Shown here piece after piece: positions 1 through 10,804 of a DNA stretch of 64,000 nucleotides. Each line of letters starts with the position of its first letter. Positions within the stretch are counted from its first letter, which is position 1. The notes under the pieces were generated by a model. That model was not told the origin of the DNA and did not search any database. It worked only from the letters and a program-made list of their open reading frames with translations. Source of the stretch: Spirometra erinaceieuropaei (lineage: Eukaryota > Platyhelminthes > Cestoda > Diphyllobothriidea > Diphyllobothriidae); assembly GCA_902702965.1 (NCBI GenBank), contig CACRXP010000012.1, forward strand, positions 2,562,862-2,626,861, written 5' to 3'. The position numbers and the translations under genes are program-made.

Positions 1-1150
1 CACTAGAACGCTGGAGTAGTTAAGGTCCTAATGCGGCATGTGAGGAAGGGAAGAAACCCTGTTTCGAGATAGTAATTCTGCATGTATGAGCTGTCAGGAC
101 TACATGATTAGGGACAGCCTCGGACCACTAGCTAAACTACCCTGAACGCGGATTCTCAGCTGAGCAGGTCTTATCTCTTGAGCGAGTTGGGCAGTAAACA
201 CAACTTACTCTTTCACCTTCCGTTTTTGTCGAAAAGCTTATCGTATGCATACATACGGCGCTACAGTTCACAGCTACCAACCAATGATTCGAATCGGACA
301 TCATGAGTTTACAATCATTTATTCCGTCTTTGCGCACAGTTTATCGCCCCTTAATGCTTGTTGAGCCAATTTTTGAGTAAAAGCCTTTAGTCGTCTCATG
401 TAAATTTAGTAAAATGACATGATTTTTAGGAAAAACTTTTTTGCGTTCATTTTTAAGGATGGTTCCGCCACTCATTGTCAGGCAGTGAGTGCTCTACAAT
501 GACAGTTTATTTGCTTACCATTTCTAACGAAGGATTCTGCAGTTGGCTGATGTCCGGGCTAACACTTGGCAGTTGCAGTTCGTCATCTCCCGGGGATTTG
601 GCTGTCCTCGTTTGAAAGTTCAGTCCAGTTCAATTTATTCGAGGGAAAATATGTGTGCATCCCTGAAATACCTATTTGTTTTAAGCAGAGGCAGTACATG
701 AATATAATAAGGATGGATGTAAGATCAGAGAACTACGAAGAGAATATCGAAAGCTTCGCAGATAAATAAGGCATTCCATGCGTTAACAGCAGTTAAGGGT
801 ACAGGAACTTACTTAAGTGAGTAATACGACTGTTCGGTCGTCGTCGTTGCCGACGATTTTCACCGTGTGCTCCATTGAAAGGTGAAATAGAAACAGTGAC
901 TTACGCGTGAACTAGTTTATAGTGAACGTAGACTTGCAAGGCATCTACCGCACCCTCCCCTCCTCCCCAACTAGACCCGATGTCGAGATAAAGTCAAGAA
1001 GACCGGAGGCGAGGGAGAGCGCAGCTGGATGGCTCGGTCGAGCCCGTACCCTGGTGTTCCACTTCGCACGACCTAGTCCACACAGCAAATGACTGGGATT
1101 TTAACCAACAACAAAAGGGTGGCTGGCGCGGTCGAAGACGCAGCTAGCCG
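1..1150. other. No gene recognised (5' edge)
   Basis: Only short open frames lie here, for example a 67-codon frame at 566-769 (plus) with no family resemblance. A C-rich patch at about 945-975 (caccctcccctcctcccc) resembles C-rich patches at 20310-20400 and 25075-25100, so part of this is probably an old interspersed repeat. I see no promoter, RNA gene or coding exon I can support. Confidence 0.5.
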
Positions 1151-1199
1151 TGCCGTCACACCCGGCTCGGATCCTACGGAGTGGGAGTGCCATAAATTA

Positions 1200-1440
1200 T
1201 ATATTAAGAAGGAGCCATTGCAGTCTGCCTCTTAGGCCACCAACCGGCCACTCCACACGATACTGGGACGACCATGAGATTCAAGATATACCGTCAGCTG
1301 GTAACCTTCCAAGCCACGGCTTTTGGCGCACCGCGATAGCTTCAAGCGCGTCAGACTTTTTATAGTCAGGAAATGCGCTGGGTCGTCGACCTCACTCTCC
1401 CTTCCCATTCTTAAACCCCAGTCACGGTCCGATTCGGTAA
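1200..1440 (+). repeat. Interspersed repeat E, copy 1
   Basis: The stretch beginning ttaagaaggagccattgcag and running through ccactccaca, gtcagctggtaacc, agccacggcttttgg and gatagcttcaag is matched in order at 1600-1760 (same strand) and, reverse-complemented, at 11690-11960. Three copies in one window identify it as an interspersed repeat. No coding capacity or terminal repeats were recognised. It could be the 3' part of a LINE or SINE. Confidence 0.65.
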
Positions 1441-1599
1441 GTTGGCAGTTGGGGGAATGGGCGCGATGGCCAACATATCTAGTGACCTTGCTGCGCACGC
1501 CACATGCACTACCGGCAACCCCCCTAAACACAAACACCAAGATTTCACACTACGGGAGTTGAACGGCGTACAGCACTTATGAGTGAGATTGCCCTGGGT

Positions 1600-1765
1600 C
1601 AAGTTAAGAAGGAACTGCTTCAGCCTGAATCTCAGCCCATCAGTCCGCCACTCTACACGTATACACACAATTGGGCAGACTGTGTGGATTGAGTCGGGAG
1701 TCAGTAAGCAGCCTTCCAAGCCACAGCGCTTGACGTGCCGTGGTAGCCTCAGACTTGAATCACGC
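1600..1765 (+). repeat. Interspersed repeat E, copy 2
   Basis: Begins ttaagaaggaactgcttcag and keeps the landmarks cagtccgccactct and ccttccaagccacagcg of repeat E. It lies about 400 bases after copy 1 in the same orientation, so the two may be a tandem pair or one element with an internal duplication. Confidence 0.6.
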
Positions 1766-1819
1766 ATGCAGCAAAGAAACGGCATGGAGGTGGAGCCGAG
1801 ACGCACACATACCACTTGC

Positions 1820-2095
1820 ATGGGAGGTGGCAGTTAGATGCATGTGGTGGATGATGATGATGTTGCGTGATGTACGTGGAGGAAGATATGATGATGTGGT
1901 GTTGCCGGCTGTTGTCTACCGCAGGTTTTCGTGGATGCACATGTATCCTAATAGGCCCATGTAGTAAGTGAGTAATACAGTAGTTTCTTGAAGCACACCG
2001 AAGTTGCGGGCATGTAATATGCCCTGAGGTCTGCAAGCGTCATGGTGAATGCGAGTAGTGATGTGCGCCGAAGCTCATTCATTAATAATTTCTAT
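1820..2095 (-). mobile_element. CR1-like LINE 3' untranslated tail
   Basis: On the minus strand this follows the decayed CR1 reading frame at 2095-2440. The words gtgaatgcgagtagtgatgtgcg (2043-2065) recur at 63750-63772, next to the CR1 C-terminus at the far end of the window. That recurrence is why I assign this stretch to the LINE tail. It is rich in GAT/ATG triplets (1850-1895) and has no reading frame of its own. Confidence 0.45.
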
Positions 2096-3195
2096 TGGGG
2101 GAGAAATCCTGACCGCGCACAAAGCTTGTATGAGGTCACCCAACGCCTGCCTTTAACTCAAAGGAAAGAGATCGAGATTAGTTGATCGCTTATCATAGGG
2201 TAATGAGCCCTGTCCAGTTGCGAGTTTGGTCGTCCACCGTTGAACTTTTTCGGGTATGAAAAGGTCTTCAGCCATCCGGGGTCTCCCTTCTTGGGTGGAA
2301 AACTGCAGATGCGGTCGCACCAAAATTCGAAGGACCTTAGCGAAGTAGTCTCCATCGAAGTAATAAGAGGCCCGTTTGACGACGTAAAGAACTGACACCA
2401 CGGACTTGGCTGCATTTGAGCAACTTGGCGAGGGTTTAAGTGAAGTCGAGATCCAAACGCCCGTGTCCTTCTGGGAGTCGACTTCTTACAACGATACGTC
2501 AGTCAACAGAGATGTCATGCGCTGTGGTGATCTGGTTCTGCCGACTTGTAGAGATTTACACTTGTTTATGTGAAAAGGCAAAAGTCAGTCATTAGACCAT
2601 CGTCCGAGTCGGTTTAGGTTGTCTGCAATCGCTCTTAGCTATTTTTATCTCTTAGATTACTCCAGATCTTCATACCGCCGGTAAACATTGCGACATCGCA
2701 ATCCAGTTCGTTTGCGCTGTCGTTGACCTATACAGCGAACGGAGTATGGTCAAGAACATGGCCTTAGGGAACACCAGAATTAAGGGCAACCTTCGCCGAC
2801 TGCTGGTCACTGACATGACAGTTTGAGAGCGGCTGAGTAAAAAGCTTTGAACAGATAGCCGCGGTCACCGGTACGCCTCCAGATAAGAACCCAGACCAGC
2901 AAATGCCAGTACCGCGTTTGGGATGCATGCAGGTAGTCTTCTTCCACATTGGCAGGTTGAAGAAGTTGTTGATCAGCAGGAGGCGGTGTTTAATGCGGGC
3001 TCGCAGATGAAGGGGGTTGTTGTCATTGCAGCAGCCGATTATGTGGGTATCCAGTACTCCTCTCCAGACGTCACAGTCTATCCAGACGCAGAAATTGAAG
3101 TCACCATAGACAACTGGCCTGTCCGCTTTCGGTACAGCCGCCAGAAAGGTTGCAGTTCCTCGGAGAACTTGGTCTTCGATTCATCGGAGGACATA
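2095..3195 (-). pseudogene. Decayed CR1-like non-LTR retrotransposon (endonuclease and RT pieces)
   Basis: Reading the minus strand from 3195 downwards, the first part (about 3190-2850) resembles an apurinic-type (EEP) LINE endonuclease, with the cue VVYGDFNFCVW (GDFN box). From about 2780 to 2590 a second frame gives NELDCDVAMFTGGMKIWS, which resembles the reverse-transcriptase box region (the usual ADD triad reads TGG here, so catalytic Asp is lost). From 2440 to 2120 a third frame gives VLRILVRPHLQFSTQEGRP, then KVQRWTTKL and LDLFPLS, the conserved CR1/jockey-type C-terminus. Several frame changes and stops separate the pieces, and much of the RT core is missing. This is a dead, internally deleted minus-strand LINE. 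The 202-codon plus-strand frame at 2923-3531 is largely its antisense shadow. Family assignment is by motif recall only. Confidence 0.72.
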
Positions 3196-3479
3196 GAAGG
3201 TAAAAAAGGTGGCGAGTGTGGATCCCTGAATAGATGGACGCAGGCTCATCAGTCAATGGGACTTTCCTTCCCTCACATTTCTTTATACTTACTTCTTTTG
3301 CTGGAGCATGTTGTGTTTCATAGCACCCCTCAAATAGCGCTGAATACTTCACAATTTATAGTTTTCCAGTCAGTTGTCCATGAATGCAGATTATGTTCTG
3401 TGTCTATCAAAACCTACAAAATAAGACACTTCTTGGAATCGTTCATCAAATTATTGAGTTTTTGGGCATTCTTTTTAAA

Positions 3480-4110
3480 GCAGATGGACGTTTGGGTCAT
3501 ATCTGTAGACTCACGCAATCGTGAAAACTAATCGCCGAGAAAATTAAATGTCCACATCGGAAATCAGCAATGAATATGCACTGGATCGATTGGGAAACTT
3601 TCTCTAGTAATTAACTTCTTTAGAAACAGCTCTTCTAATACAGTTTGCTGACGGTAGAATCGGAGCAAATGTTGCAGCGGTTGGTCGGCTTTTGCGTTCC
3701 CCCTAAAAAGTGACAATTTCGCTGATGTAAACGACAGAATCCACTCTTCATTTGATATTGGGCCATTTCCGCCATATTTGTTTACTGTGAGACCCCATTC
3801 TAAGATTATGAATGCCCAACAGAGTGGCCATATAATTATTTAGATATTGCTAAGCCCTATAATCTGCCTTTTACGTCTCTTAGTTACACATTTGTGGTAA
3901 TTTGATCAGAAAAAAACATTATTCTGTATGCTTAGAAGTTATCATAGCCGCTTTGTAGAGGGTCTTTTCGCGGTAAGTTATTAAGTAGCGAGAATGTTAG
4001 CATGTTTCAACAAATGATGGTCATTAGGCGTTTTTACCGCGTTTGCAGGAATGCTATTAGTGACCGTAGGGTTCGACAGGTCTGACAATTAGTCTGTTTC
4101 AGACGATAAT
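3480..4110 (+). repeat. Interspersed repeat C, copy 1
   Basis: Shares ordered landmarks with 14720-15090 (gtttgggtcat, actcacgcaatcgtgaaa, ctccgagaaaa, agtcaacaatg-like, cttttcacagtaggttattgagta-like) and with 13440-13560 (taaacggcagaac, ctacgattatgaaagc-like). No coding sequence or terminal repeats recognised. Probably a noncoding mobile element. Confidence 0.55.
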
Positions 4111-4570
4111 TCATATTGTTGAAATAATGGCTTCATGCTGTGTATATGTAATCTAATTCTACATAAAAACGACGCCATAAAACATGCATTTCCATGTATA
4201 CGTCAATCTTTCCATTCCATCATGAAATGTGATATGTAATTCCGAACAACCAGTATCAGGGCATACAGTTATGGACCACAAACCTGGACGTACGATGCTT
4301 TCTGTAACTTGAGGGAAGGAACCTTTTGGGTCAAACGCAAAGCACCACATTTCAATATAAAATTAAATCCATCGACAGAATCGCAATATTGCCATTCGTG
4401 CGTGACAGATCTTTTGTGAAAATGCGAATAGTAAACTTAAATAAACGGTCTGAATGCAATATGAAATTTAATCGAACCATCGTAGACACAGTAAACGCTG
4501 ACAAGTGCTTCTGAAAAAGTTATCAAATAATTTTTGAAGTGAAGAAGGGGGTCGAGCACGGGAACACTTT
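4110..4570. other. No gene recognised
   Basis: AT-rich sequence with only short frames (62-63 codons) on either strand. No recognised element or RNA. Confidence 0.5.
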
Positions 4571-4580
4571 GTTTACTCTT

Positions 4581-4618
4581 CTGAGCTTTCGAACTCCTGC
4601 AGGAATCCATCGTCAGAC
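4581..4618 (-). ncRNA. Small hammerhead-like ribozyme motif of a PLE tail
   Basis: On the minus strand this reads GTCTGACGA, a spacer T, a hairpin GGATTCC-TGCA-GGAGTTC (seven pairs counting G:U), then GAAA followed by GCTCAG. CTGACGA fits the hammerhead CUGANGA box exactly and GAAA is the second core strand. After GAAA the palindrome AGCT stands where stem III would be, with no loop. It lies just 3' of the PLE endonuclease piece at 4620-5330, same strand. Cleavage activity is inferred, not shown. Confidence 0.65.
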
Positions 4619-4619
4619 A

Positions 4620-5400
4620 TATTTACAGCAACAGAACAGGGGAAAGTTATACGGCGTGTTAACCAATCATCGACCGATGGCACAAGACTGGAGGTGACTA
4701 CACAGGGCTCTGTATGCCGGCGCCAGATCGATAAATCGATTGACTGAGTTCTCATCCGAGGCTCAGGATTCAACCGATTCTCGGCCTGGTTTGTTTCTTG
4801 TGTGGTTGACTATTTTAGTAGCTGCGAAGTTTAAGTCATGACCCGTTTCGTAGGTTTGGGCGGCCACCTGTGATATTGCGTCGCCTCGCCGCACAACCAG
4901 TTTATGTTCATGTATGCGCTATCCGAGCTTTTGTCCAGTCTAGCCTATGTAGTTACAAGGACAGTTTTGGCACGGGATGCGATACTCTACTCTAGGTTGC
5001 TCTTCAAACTTTAACCGGTCTTTAATTTTCATGGCCTTACTGCGCATGGTTGCGTTGGGGTGGTGTGCAGTTCCAATACCAAACTCCGCAGCAATGCGCT
5101 CGGTTGCTTCTGAAACGTCCTCAGTGTATGACAGAGAATGCCATATGACCGGTGGTTTTGGTGTTTGGATCCTCTGGTGGCGACAGCATAGGCAGCGACT
5201 TATGAATGCCTTTAAATGGCCATTTTGCAAAAACTTGTCGCGGAGATAACGGGCCTCACATGCCCTTTCCTCCGGTTTGCTGCAATGAGTTTGGGTCTGT
5301 TATAAGTAAAATGCCAAGCACGGAGTAAAAAATATCCACGTTCACTGAAATCTCCGAAGCATTTGCCCACCGTGTGCTGCTTTCGTGAGCGACTGTGAGA
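4620..5400 (-). pseudogene. Penelope-like element fragment: RT thumb and GIY-YIG endonuclease
   Basis: The minus frame 5230-4940 encodes the end of the reverse transcriptase followed by the PLE linker (VSEATERIAAEFGIGTAHH, then TMRSKAMKIKDRL) and the start of the endonuclease, YRIPCQNCPCNYIG. This shows the Cys-x2-Cys and Y-I-G signature of PLE GIY-YIG domains. The frame is then broken, and the rest (minus 4935-4740) continues in another frame with RIHEH-like, TYETGHDLNFAATKIV-like and AWASDENSVN-like pieces. It is therefore frameshifted and dead. Upstream of 5250 the thumb region (KGHVRPVISATSF) is poorly kept. The hammerhead-like motif at 4581-4618 follows in the expected 3' position. Confidence 0.8.
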
Positions 5401-6985
5401 CAAAAGCCGATAATCAGTTTCGTTTCCTAACTACACTGAAAATAAGAACCCGCAACACTTGCTCTAGCAGTTTCGCTCAGGGGAATCATCCGCCGGCTGA
5501 TTTTAAAAAAATGTCGGAATGCCTTTCACTGCATCTAAAATTGCGCTCTTTGGTGCTGCATATCTGGGTTTGCAGTAAATGTAGTGCGTGTCAAATACCG
5601 TGGTCCTGCTCCAGCAATCAGACGAGTTTAATTCGCTTTTTTAATCTCGATTAACATCTAAAAATCGTCCTGGCCGGCAAACCACAGTGGCACAAAAATT
5701 CCCTTAGTTTTTTAAAGCGCATAGCTGCCACGCACCCGGCTGACCACCTCCGCGAAGATCTTGACTACATTCCCACTCGATAATCAGATCTGTTGTCCAA
5801 GCGAACAGTCGAACTCTAATCACAGGCCACTTCCATTAAAGATTGTCAGAATTAATATTAATACGCTCTCTCAGAGTGACCACCTGTTAGACGAGTCCAT
5901 GAAAAGTTCATTTACTTCTCCGTGATGAATGCCCGAGGTTTTTACTCGCATTGGCGTTTTGAATAGGACTCATAAATGTTCACATTGCCACCGAAAGAGG
6001 TCTTGCCTATAGATTTCGGTCGTTGGAACGCCAAAACTACATACCACGCACTTCCGAGGGGAAGACCGTCAACGGTATTTTCGGATATTGTTTAAATTTG
6101 CCCGGGCTCTTAGATTGAACTGCTTTCCCAGTTCTGGGATATTCGTTTTAGTTGGACCCAGAGTCCTGGACTGGCTGGGCGGTGTGAATAGTTTACGTAA
6201 CAACAGTTCACTCGAACAAGTGCCGCACTGCATCCTCTGGAGAGCTATCACTTCCTCCCAGTAACATCTATACACCTGAAAAAGGAGTTCGTCTTTACCA
6301 TAAGTCACCTGGCTGTACCAGGTGATCTTGTCTGATACCAACTCTTCGGCAAGACTCAAGGATAGGAACTCCCTCCGCCAAAAAGTGGTCTGACAAAAGA
6401 TTTTAGGAAGGACAATTAATTCCGTGTCGCAACCTCAAAACTAATCCTGATTTCCTCGTAAAGTAACCCGAGGTCCCCGGAACAAGGAGAGTTCCAATTC
6501 CCGTGTCTTGCCAAATGTCCAAAGACTAGTGGATGCCTCTTGACTCCCAACTGCTCCTGCATGATGGAACAAGAATAAAAAAAAACATGTCATGGAAGTC
6601 ATGTACTACGAAGAAATTTTGATCTTTCTGGGTTTTCGCACTTTTTTCAATTGAATAGCATTGACAGTGACCAGAGCATTGGCAGACTTTCAGATTTCCC
6701 AAAAGGGTGGATACTGCAGACACGATGGTCTTGCACCAGCGAATTAGAGATCGTGTTCGTCGGGTTTTTGCTCACAGAGTCATTAAGCTTTAAAGCGTTG
6801 CCGCGAGATGTCATGAGCTAGAATAACGTTCCTGCTTCATGCAAGGGTCTTTGTTCTCTCAAAGACAGGAATCTATTTCGCATTCACTCATAAGAGTCGT
6901 CGATTTATAAAAATTCAAAACTGCACAAGTTCTCAATGCTGCATGAGTTGGACTTTGTATCCATTTCGTTTTATTTTGTGAACCT
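5400..6985. other. No recognised gene or repeat
   Basis: Frames of 65-96 codons occur (for example minus 6069-6359), but none shows a family signature, and codon-scale features such as flanking splice sites are not convincing. No tandem repeat or known element recognised. Confidence 0.45.
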
Positions 6986-6989
6986 AATT

Positions 6990-7186
6990 TGAAGAGTCAG
7001 TTGGCGAACATATGTTTTCGGTAACACATCATCATGCCGATACATTTAAATGGGTAGTGATCATTCTGATTGTAGGCAGGATATAAATGCGTCTCAGGGT
7101 CAACAATGAGAATGACCATTATCCATGTAAATATATCGGCCTGATGATGAGTTACCGAAAACGTATGTTCGCCAACTGACTCTTCA
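6990..7186. repeat. Inverted repeat (83-bp arms) with hammerhead-box words
   Basis: The left arm 6990-7072 and right arm 7104-7186 are reverse complements with few mismatches, separated by about 31 bases. The arms start tgaagagtcagttggcgaac and end gttcgccaactgactcttca. Each arm, read outward, has CTGATGA-like and CCGAAAAC words (right arm plus strand 7141-7163), like the box pair of the PLE tails but without a clear stem II. It lies about 200 bases upstream of a plus-strand PLE piece. Most likely a head-to-head pair of PLE-type tails or a small foldback element. Confidence 0.7.
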
Positions 7187-7369
7187 ATCTTAATATGGGA
7201 AGTTTCGCAGAACCTAATTTAATTGAAATTTCCTTGAGCTTCTTGCCGGCATCTGAAACTTACCGCCAGTTATTAAAATAATTCCGCTGCAAGCTTTTCT
7301 CACTGGTTGTAGTTCGACTGTTCGGCCGGGTCTACCTTGAAATTTTTCGTCTTATTCCAAAGAGTAAAG

Positions 7370-7545
7370 CGTTCAAGGCGACGAAGGACGATGAATTAGC
7401 ACAAGCGGCTGACAACACTTTCGAAACAGGTCACGAGTTTACCTTCGCGGCCGCCAAGATAATTGCCCACGCCGGAAACCGTACTAGCCGAGAAGTTATT
7501 GAAGCCTGGGCCTCGGATGAGAACTCAATCGATGTAAAGACTTAA
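7370..7545 (+). pseudogene. PLE GIY-YIG endonuclease C-terminal relic
   Basis: The plus strand around 7425-7540 translates to a piece with GHEFTFAAAKIIAHAGNRT and EAWASDENSIDV, matching the C-terminal part of the endonuclease seen in the better copies at 43821-44822 and 48138-48572. The upstream part is too short and broken to give the catalytic Y-x-G segment. It is followed on the same strand by a hammerhead-like motif and a telomere-like array. Confidence 0.7.
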
Positions 7546-7647
7546 CGCCAGCAGACAGAGCCTCATGCAGCCAACTCCGAACCTGCGTTTCCGATCGTTG
7601 ATGGTCAGATAACCCTTTAACTATAACCTGTTCTGTTGCTGTTTTCT

Positions 7648-7689
7648 GTGCTTGATGATGAACACCTGCACGAGATCGAAAGCTCAGCA
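7648..7689 (+). ncRNA. Small hammerhead-like ribozyme motif of a PLE tail
   Basis: Plus strand reads GCT-TGATGA-T, an imperfect hairpin GAACACC-TGCA-CGAGATC, then GAAA-GCTC-AGC followed by AAAATAAAC. The first box is one base off CUGANGA (T for C). The loopless AGCT palindrome after GAAA is kept, and a short stem I (GCT with AGC) can form. It sits 3' of the PLE piece at 7370-7545. Confidence 0.55.
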
Positions 7690-7745
7690 AAATAAACAAA
7701 TTGTTTCGGTGCTCGATAAGTCCTTTTCTTCCTTGATCAAAGAAA

Positions 7746-8022
7746 GATCGGATCTTACTTCGTAACCGTACCAGCAATGGACAAGCCCCAGCCTAACCCC
7801 AACCCCTAGCCCCAATCCTAAACCTTAGCCCTTAACCCCTAACCCTAAGTCCTAACCCCAAAACCCAACCCCTATCCCCTAACCCTGACCCCTAACTCAA
7901 ATCCCAAACCTTGGTCCCTAACCCCTAACCCTAATTCCTAACCCCAAACCCCAACCCCTAACCCCTGACCCTGACCCCTGGCCCTAACCCCTAACAGATA
8001 CGGCTACGAAATGGGATCTTGC
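7746..8022 (+). repeat. Telomere-like C-rich array framed by inverted repeats, copy 1
   Basis: About 7780-7996 is a degenerate array of (A)CCCTAA/CCCCAAC-like units (taaccctaa, cctaacccc and variants). It is framed on the left by GATCTTACTTCGTAACCGTA and on the right by TACGGCTACGAAATGGGATC, which are inverted copies of each other (about 18 of 24 positions). The same frame and array occur reverse-complemented at 47688-47914. It begins 57 bases after the hammerhead-like motif of a plus-strand PLE. Interstitial telomeric sequence would be the usual call. The shared frame suggests a mobile or PLE-attached unit. Confidence 0.75.
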
Positions 8023-8900
8023 CCAAAGAAATAAATTGGTGCCCAGGAACCTAAGAAGGCAATGAATATCGGATTCAGCCCGTTATGACTGTTGTTTTTC
8101 TAAAAGCAACAGTCAAATGTGAGTTTATCACGCACTCATCAGAAACGCCTGTCGTCGCCAAAGTCGTCCAGTCGCTATTATCTCATTTGACGGTATCCTA
8201 TAAGTTAATGGTTGTGGTGCAAATTAGAGTCTGCCTACAAGAGTAAGTCTGAACATTGTCTGCTACCGGTTTGCAGATATATGTGCTATATATTAGTGAC
8301 CCAGAATTCAAGTTTCACTCTTATGGATGGCTCTCGCGATCACCTGCTGATGCTTAAATGTGACTCTACCTGCTAGCCGAACGAGCGAATCTGCCAATCC
8401 CTTTAACATCTTTTCTACCAATTCCATTTCACAAGTGGATTTTTCATACAAAACACGTTTTTTGACTACTACTTGGACAGCTCTTAAACTAGGTGTTTCC
8501 GTCTCCAGCTTTTCCCATTATTACAATCATAAAGAAGCTAACCGATGCAAGCCTGTCTAGCCTTCGATCCTCTAAGTTGTTTTATCCCTTTACCATGCAA
8601 CTTAGTCTCAGCGACTGCCCGTTTATTCATTTTACAGCCAAATCAGGGAGAAAGGAACATTTAAAACACTTGATCGAACCATTACAGCACAACTTTGGAG
8701 GTGCAAATAATTTGCACTAGCAGATGACAATCCACCGCCAACTAACTGCCAGCCAGATGCCCAATTCAGCAACGTCCCCCATCCTTTCGTCCTGTATCCA
8801 AACAGCATCGTGGTCATCTCCGACGCCGCTCAAACCTTACGGCCAGCGGCGTGCCAATCACGGTGGGCACTCAAGGATAGTCTGGCCTATGGCGTGTCGC
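8023..8900. other. No recognised gene or repeat
   Basis: Short overlapping frames of 61-75 codons at 8360-8927 show no family signature. An imperfect small inverted repeat, tgactgttgtttttctaaaagcaacagtca (8086-8115), could form a hairpin with 11-base arms. Nothing else is recognised. Confidence 0.45.
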
Positions 8901-9110
8901 ACGTCGATTGGCTACTTCTCGCGCTAGGAGCCCCTCGCGCAATCTTCTCAAACATCTGGGCCGCAAGCGTGAGTAATGGCTTCGTGCGTATTCGGTAGAG
9001 CAGCGCGCACTGATTGGCTGGTGGGATCTTCTCGAATATTTGAGCCGCACGCGTGAACAGGGGCTCCTTGTGTATTCGATACAGCAGAGCACGGTGATTG
9101 GCTGGCTGGT
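8900..9110. repeat. 86-bp tandem repeat, about 2.4 units
   Basis: The words gattggct recur at about 8906, 9010 and 9093. Longer blocks cgtattcggtagagcagcgc (8986) and tgtattcgatacagcagagc (9072), and atcttctcaaacatctgggccgc (8942) and atcttctcgaatatttgagccgc (9028), are spaced 86 bases apart. It is a diverged, short minisatellite with GC-richer composition than its surroundings. Confidence 0.65.
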
Positions 9111-9787
9111 TTCACGCGTGTATTTCCCAGCCGCCTCAGACTGCTGTGACGTGTTCTTTTCGTTTAAGACCGCGATTCCATTGCGGTTCCCGTCTTCGTA
9201 ACACAGCTAATGTCTAAGATTTCTGCAGGAGAATGCGCCTACTGTCGATTCAGCTGTTGCTGCAGAGGCGACTGGGAAACGTCGTCTGGAGAAGCGTTCA
9301 GAGGATATGATTTGTTGCTTGTGTGCTCGTACCACTCAACACGACTGAGCTCCAGACGGTCTTTACCTCCCTCCCGTGTGCGAAAACATCAGAAATTAGC
9401 GGGTAGGCAATCGCACTGGAATTTTAAGTAGCAGTCTGCATGAAATATTCGGCACCCTGTGTTTCTTCAAACCGCCTAGTGAAGGCGTCTCCTCCTATGC
9501 ACAGGGAGAATTTTAGAAAAGCAAATAAATTCTGTCTCCAGTGCACACGGTTATCTTGGAGCCCACAAAGTGGAGACAAAACAGCTCGACAGACAGCTGA
9601 TTCCGGAAAATTTAATCGTGTCGCACTCTCAGACGTTTGCTCAATGTGTGCACTGTTTTTCTGGCGTCCTCTGAACTACCACGCCTGGAGGATGCATGCC
9701 GCCCACGCCCTTTTTGATTTAAATTCTGGCGCTTGTGTCTGGGAGCTAGGCTATGTTTGTGGCGCGCGCAGATGAGGTCAGCCACTA
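9111..9787. other. No recognised gene
   Basis: Contains plus frames of 73 and 111 codons (9210-9431, 9440-9775), with Cys-rich stretches but no recognisable domain or repeat. The second ends a dozen bases before a foldback element. I do not call a gene. Confidence 0.4.
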
Positions 9788-10791
9788 CTGTAGGTGGGCT
9801 AACTCATGAAATGTCAACCAAAATTCCGACAGGGGTATTCGTTTTGAAAAGATTAATTAGGTAAGGTTACAAAACTAGCTAGCCTGCAACATAATTCTAT
9901 AACATTTTAGTTACCTCAGAATTCAGGCTTTCGAATGAACTTCCTTTCGGCTGCAGGCAAAAACAACACTCTGTAAAATATGACTACTCATGTAGCATGA
10001 ATTTTTCTCATTGATTTTCGGTGCCCCAAAACTTCAATTATACTTCATGAAAAACATGCATAAAAAATATTCATTCTTTTGCTCATTCAGTAGAAAATTA
10101 CGTCTACTTTTAATTTTATACTCGAATGAAGGAAATAATTCGGTTTTAAAAAAGTGTTTCAATTCCCGATTAATTTTGAACCCGCTTTACCGTCACATTT
10201 GGATTCATGGTTTCGTAACCACAAGCCGTATAATTTTCGCGTACGGAAAACTACACTTCTCTCTACGGTAATAAAGGGGGACTATATAGGGTTCATAAAA
10301 TGCAGCAGTGGCTTTGATCCATATTGTTAACTTTACAAGCCACATTGGTAAATGCAGAGATATGACAATCTATGAACGGCCATTTCACGGTATTTAAAAG
10401 TCCTACAATAAGGAACTTTTTTAAAACTGAATTATGTCCCTCCTTCGAGGATAAAATATAAAGAAGACGTAACTATCTACCGAATAAATGAAAGAGTGAA
10501 TATTTTTATGCATGATTTCCATTAAATATAATTGGACCTTTATGTACATCGGAAATCAATAAGAAAACCCATGCTACGTAAGTAGTCGTTTTTTAAAGAG
10601 TGTCGTTTTTGCATGCAACCGGATGGAAGTTCATTTGAAAGCCGGCATCCTGTGGTAATTAGAATATTATAGAATTATGTTGCGGGCTGACTAGTTTTAC
10701 AACCCTATTTAATTAATCTTTTCGAAACGAAAACGCATTTCGGAATGTCGGTTGACATTTCATGAGTTAGCCCACCTACTGTAATCATCGT
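9788..10791 (+). mobile_element. Foldback MITE family A, copy 1
   Basis: Long terminal inverted repeats: the left end (CTGTAGGTGGGCTAACTCAT) mirrors the right end (ATGAGTTAGCCCACCTACTG), and the arms stay complementary for roughly 390 bases, to the word ttttcggtgcccc on the left and the mirror-related gtacatcggaaatcaat on the right. A centre of about 200 bases is not self-complementary and sets orientation. TA flanks both ends (9786-9787, 10792-10793). It has no transposase. TA target sites suggest mobilisation by a Tc1/mariner-type transposase, which is an inference. Confidence 0.85.
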
Positions 10792-10804
10792 AAAGTGTGC
10801 TTGT

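Noticed and set aside
2923..3531. A 202-codon plus-strand open frame
   Set aside because: Its first two-thirds is antisense to a recognisable CR1 endonuclease segment and its end runs into repeat C, so it is a chance frame.
7780..7996. A true chromosome end or telomere
   Set aside because: Units are degenerate and unique sequence continues on both sides; a second framed copy exists in opposite orientation.
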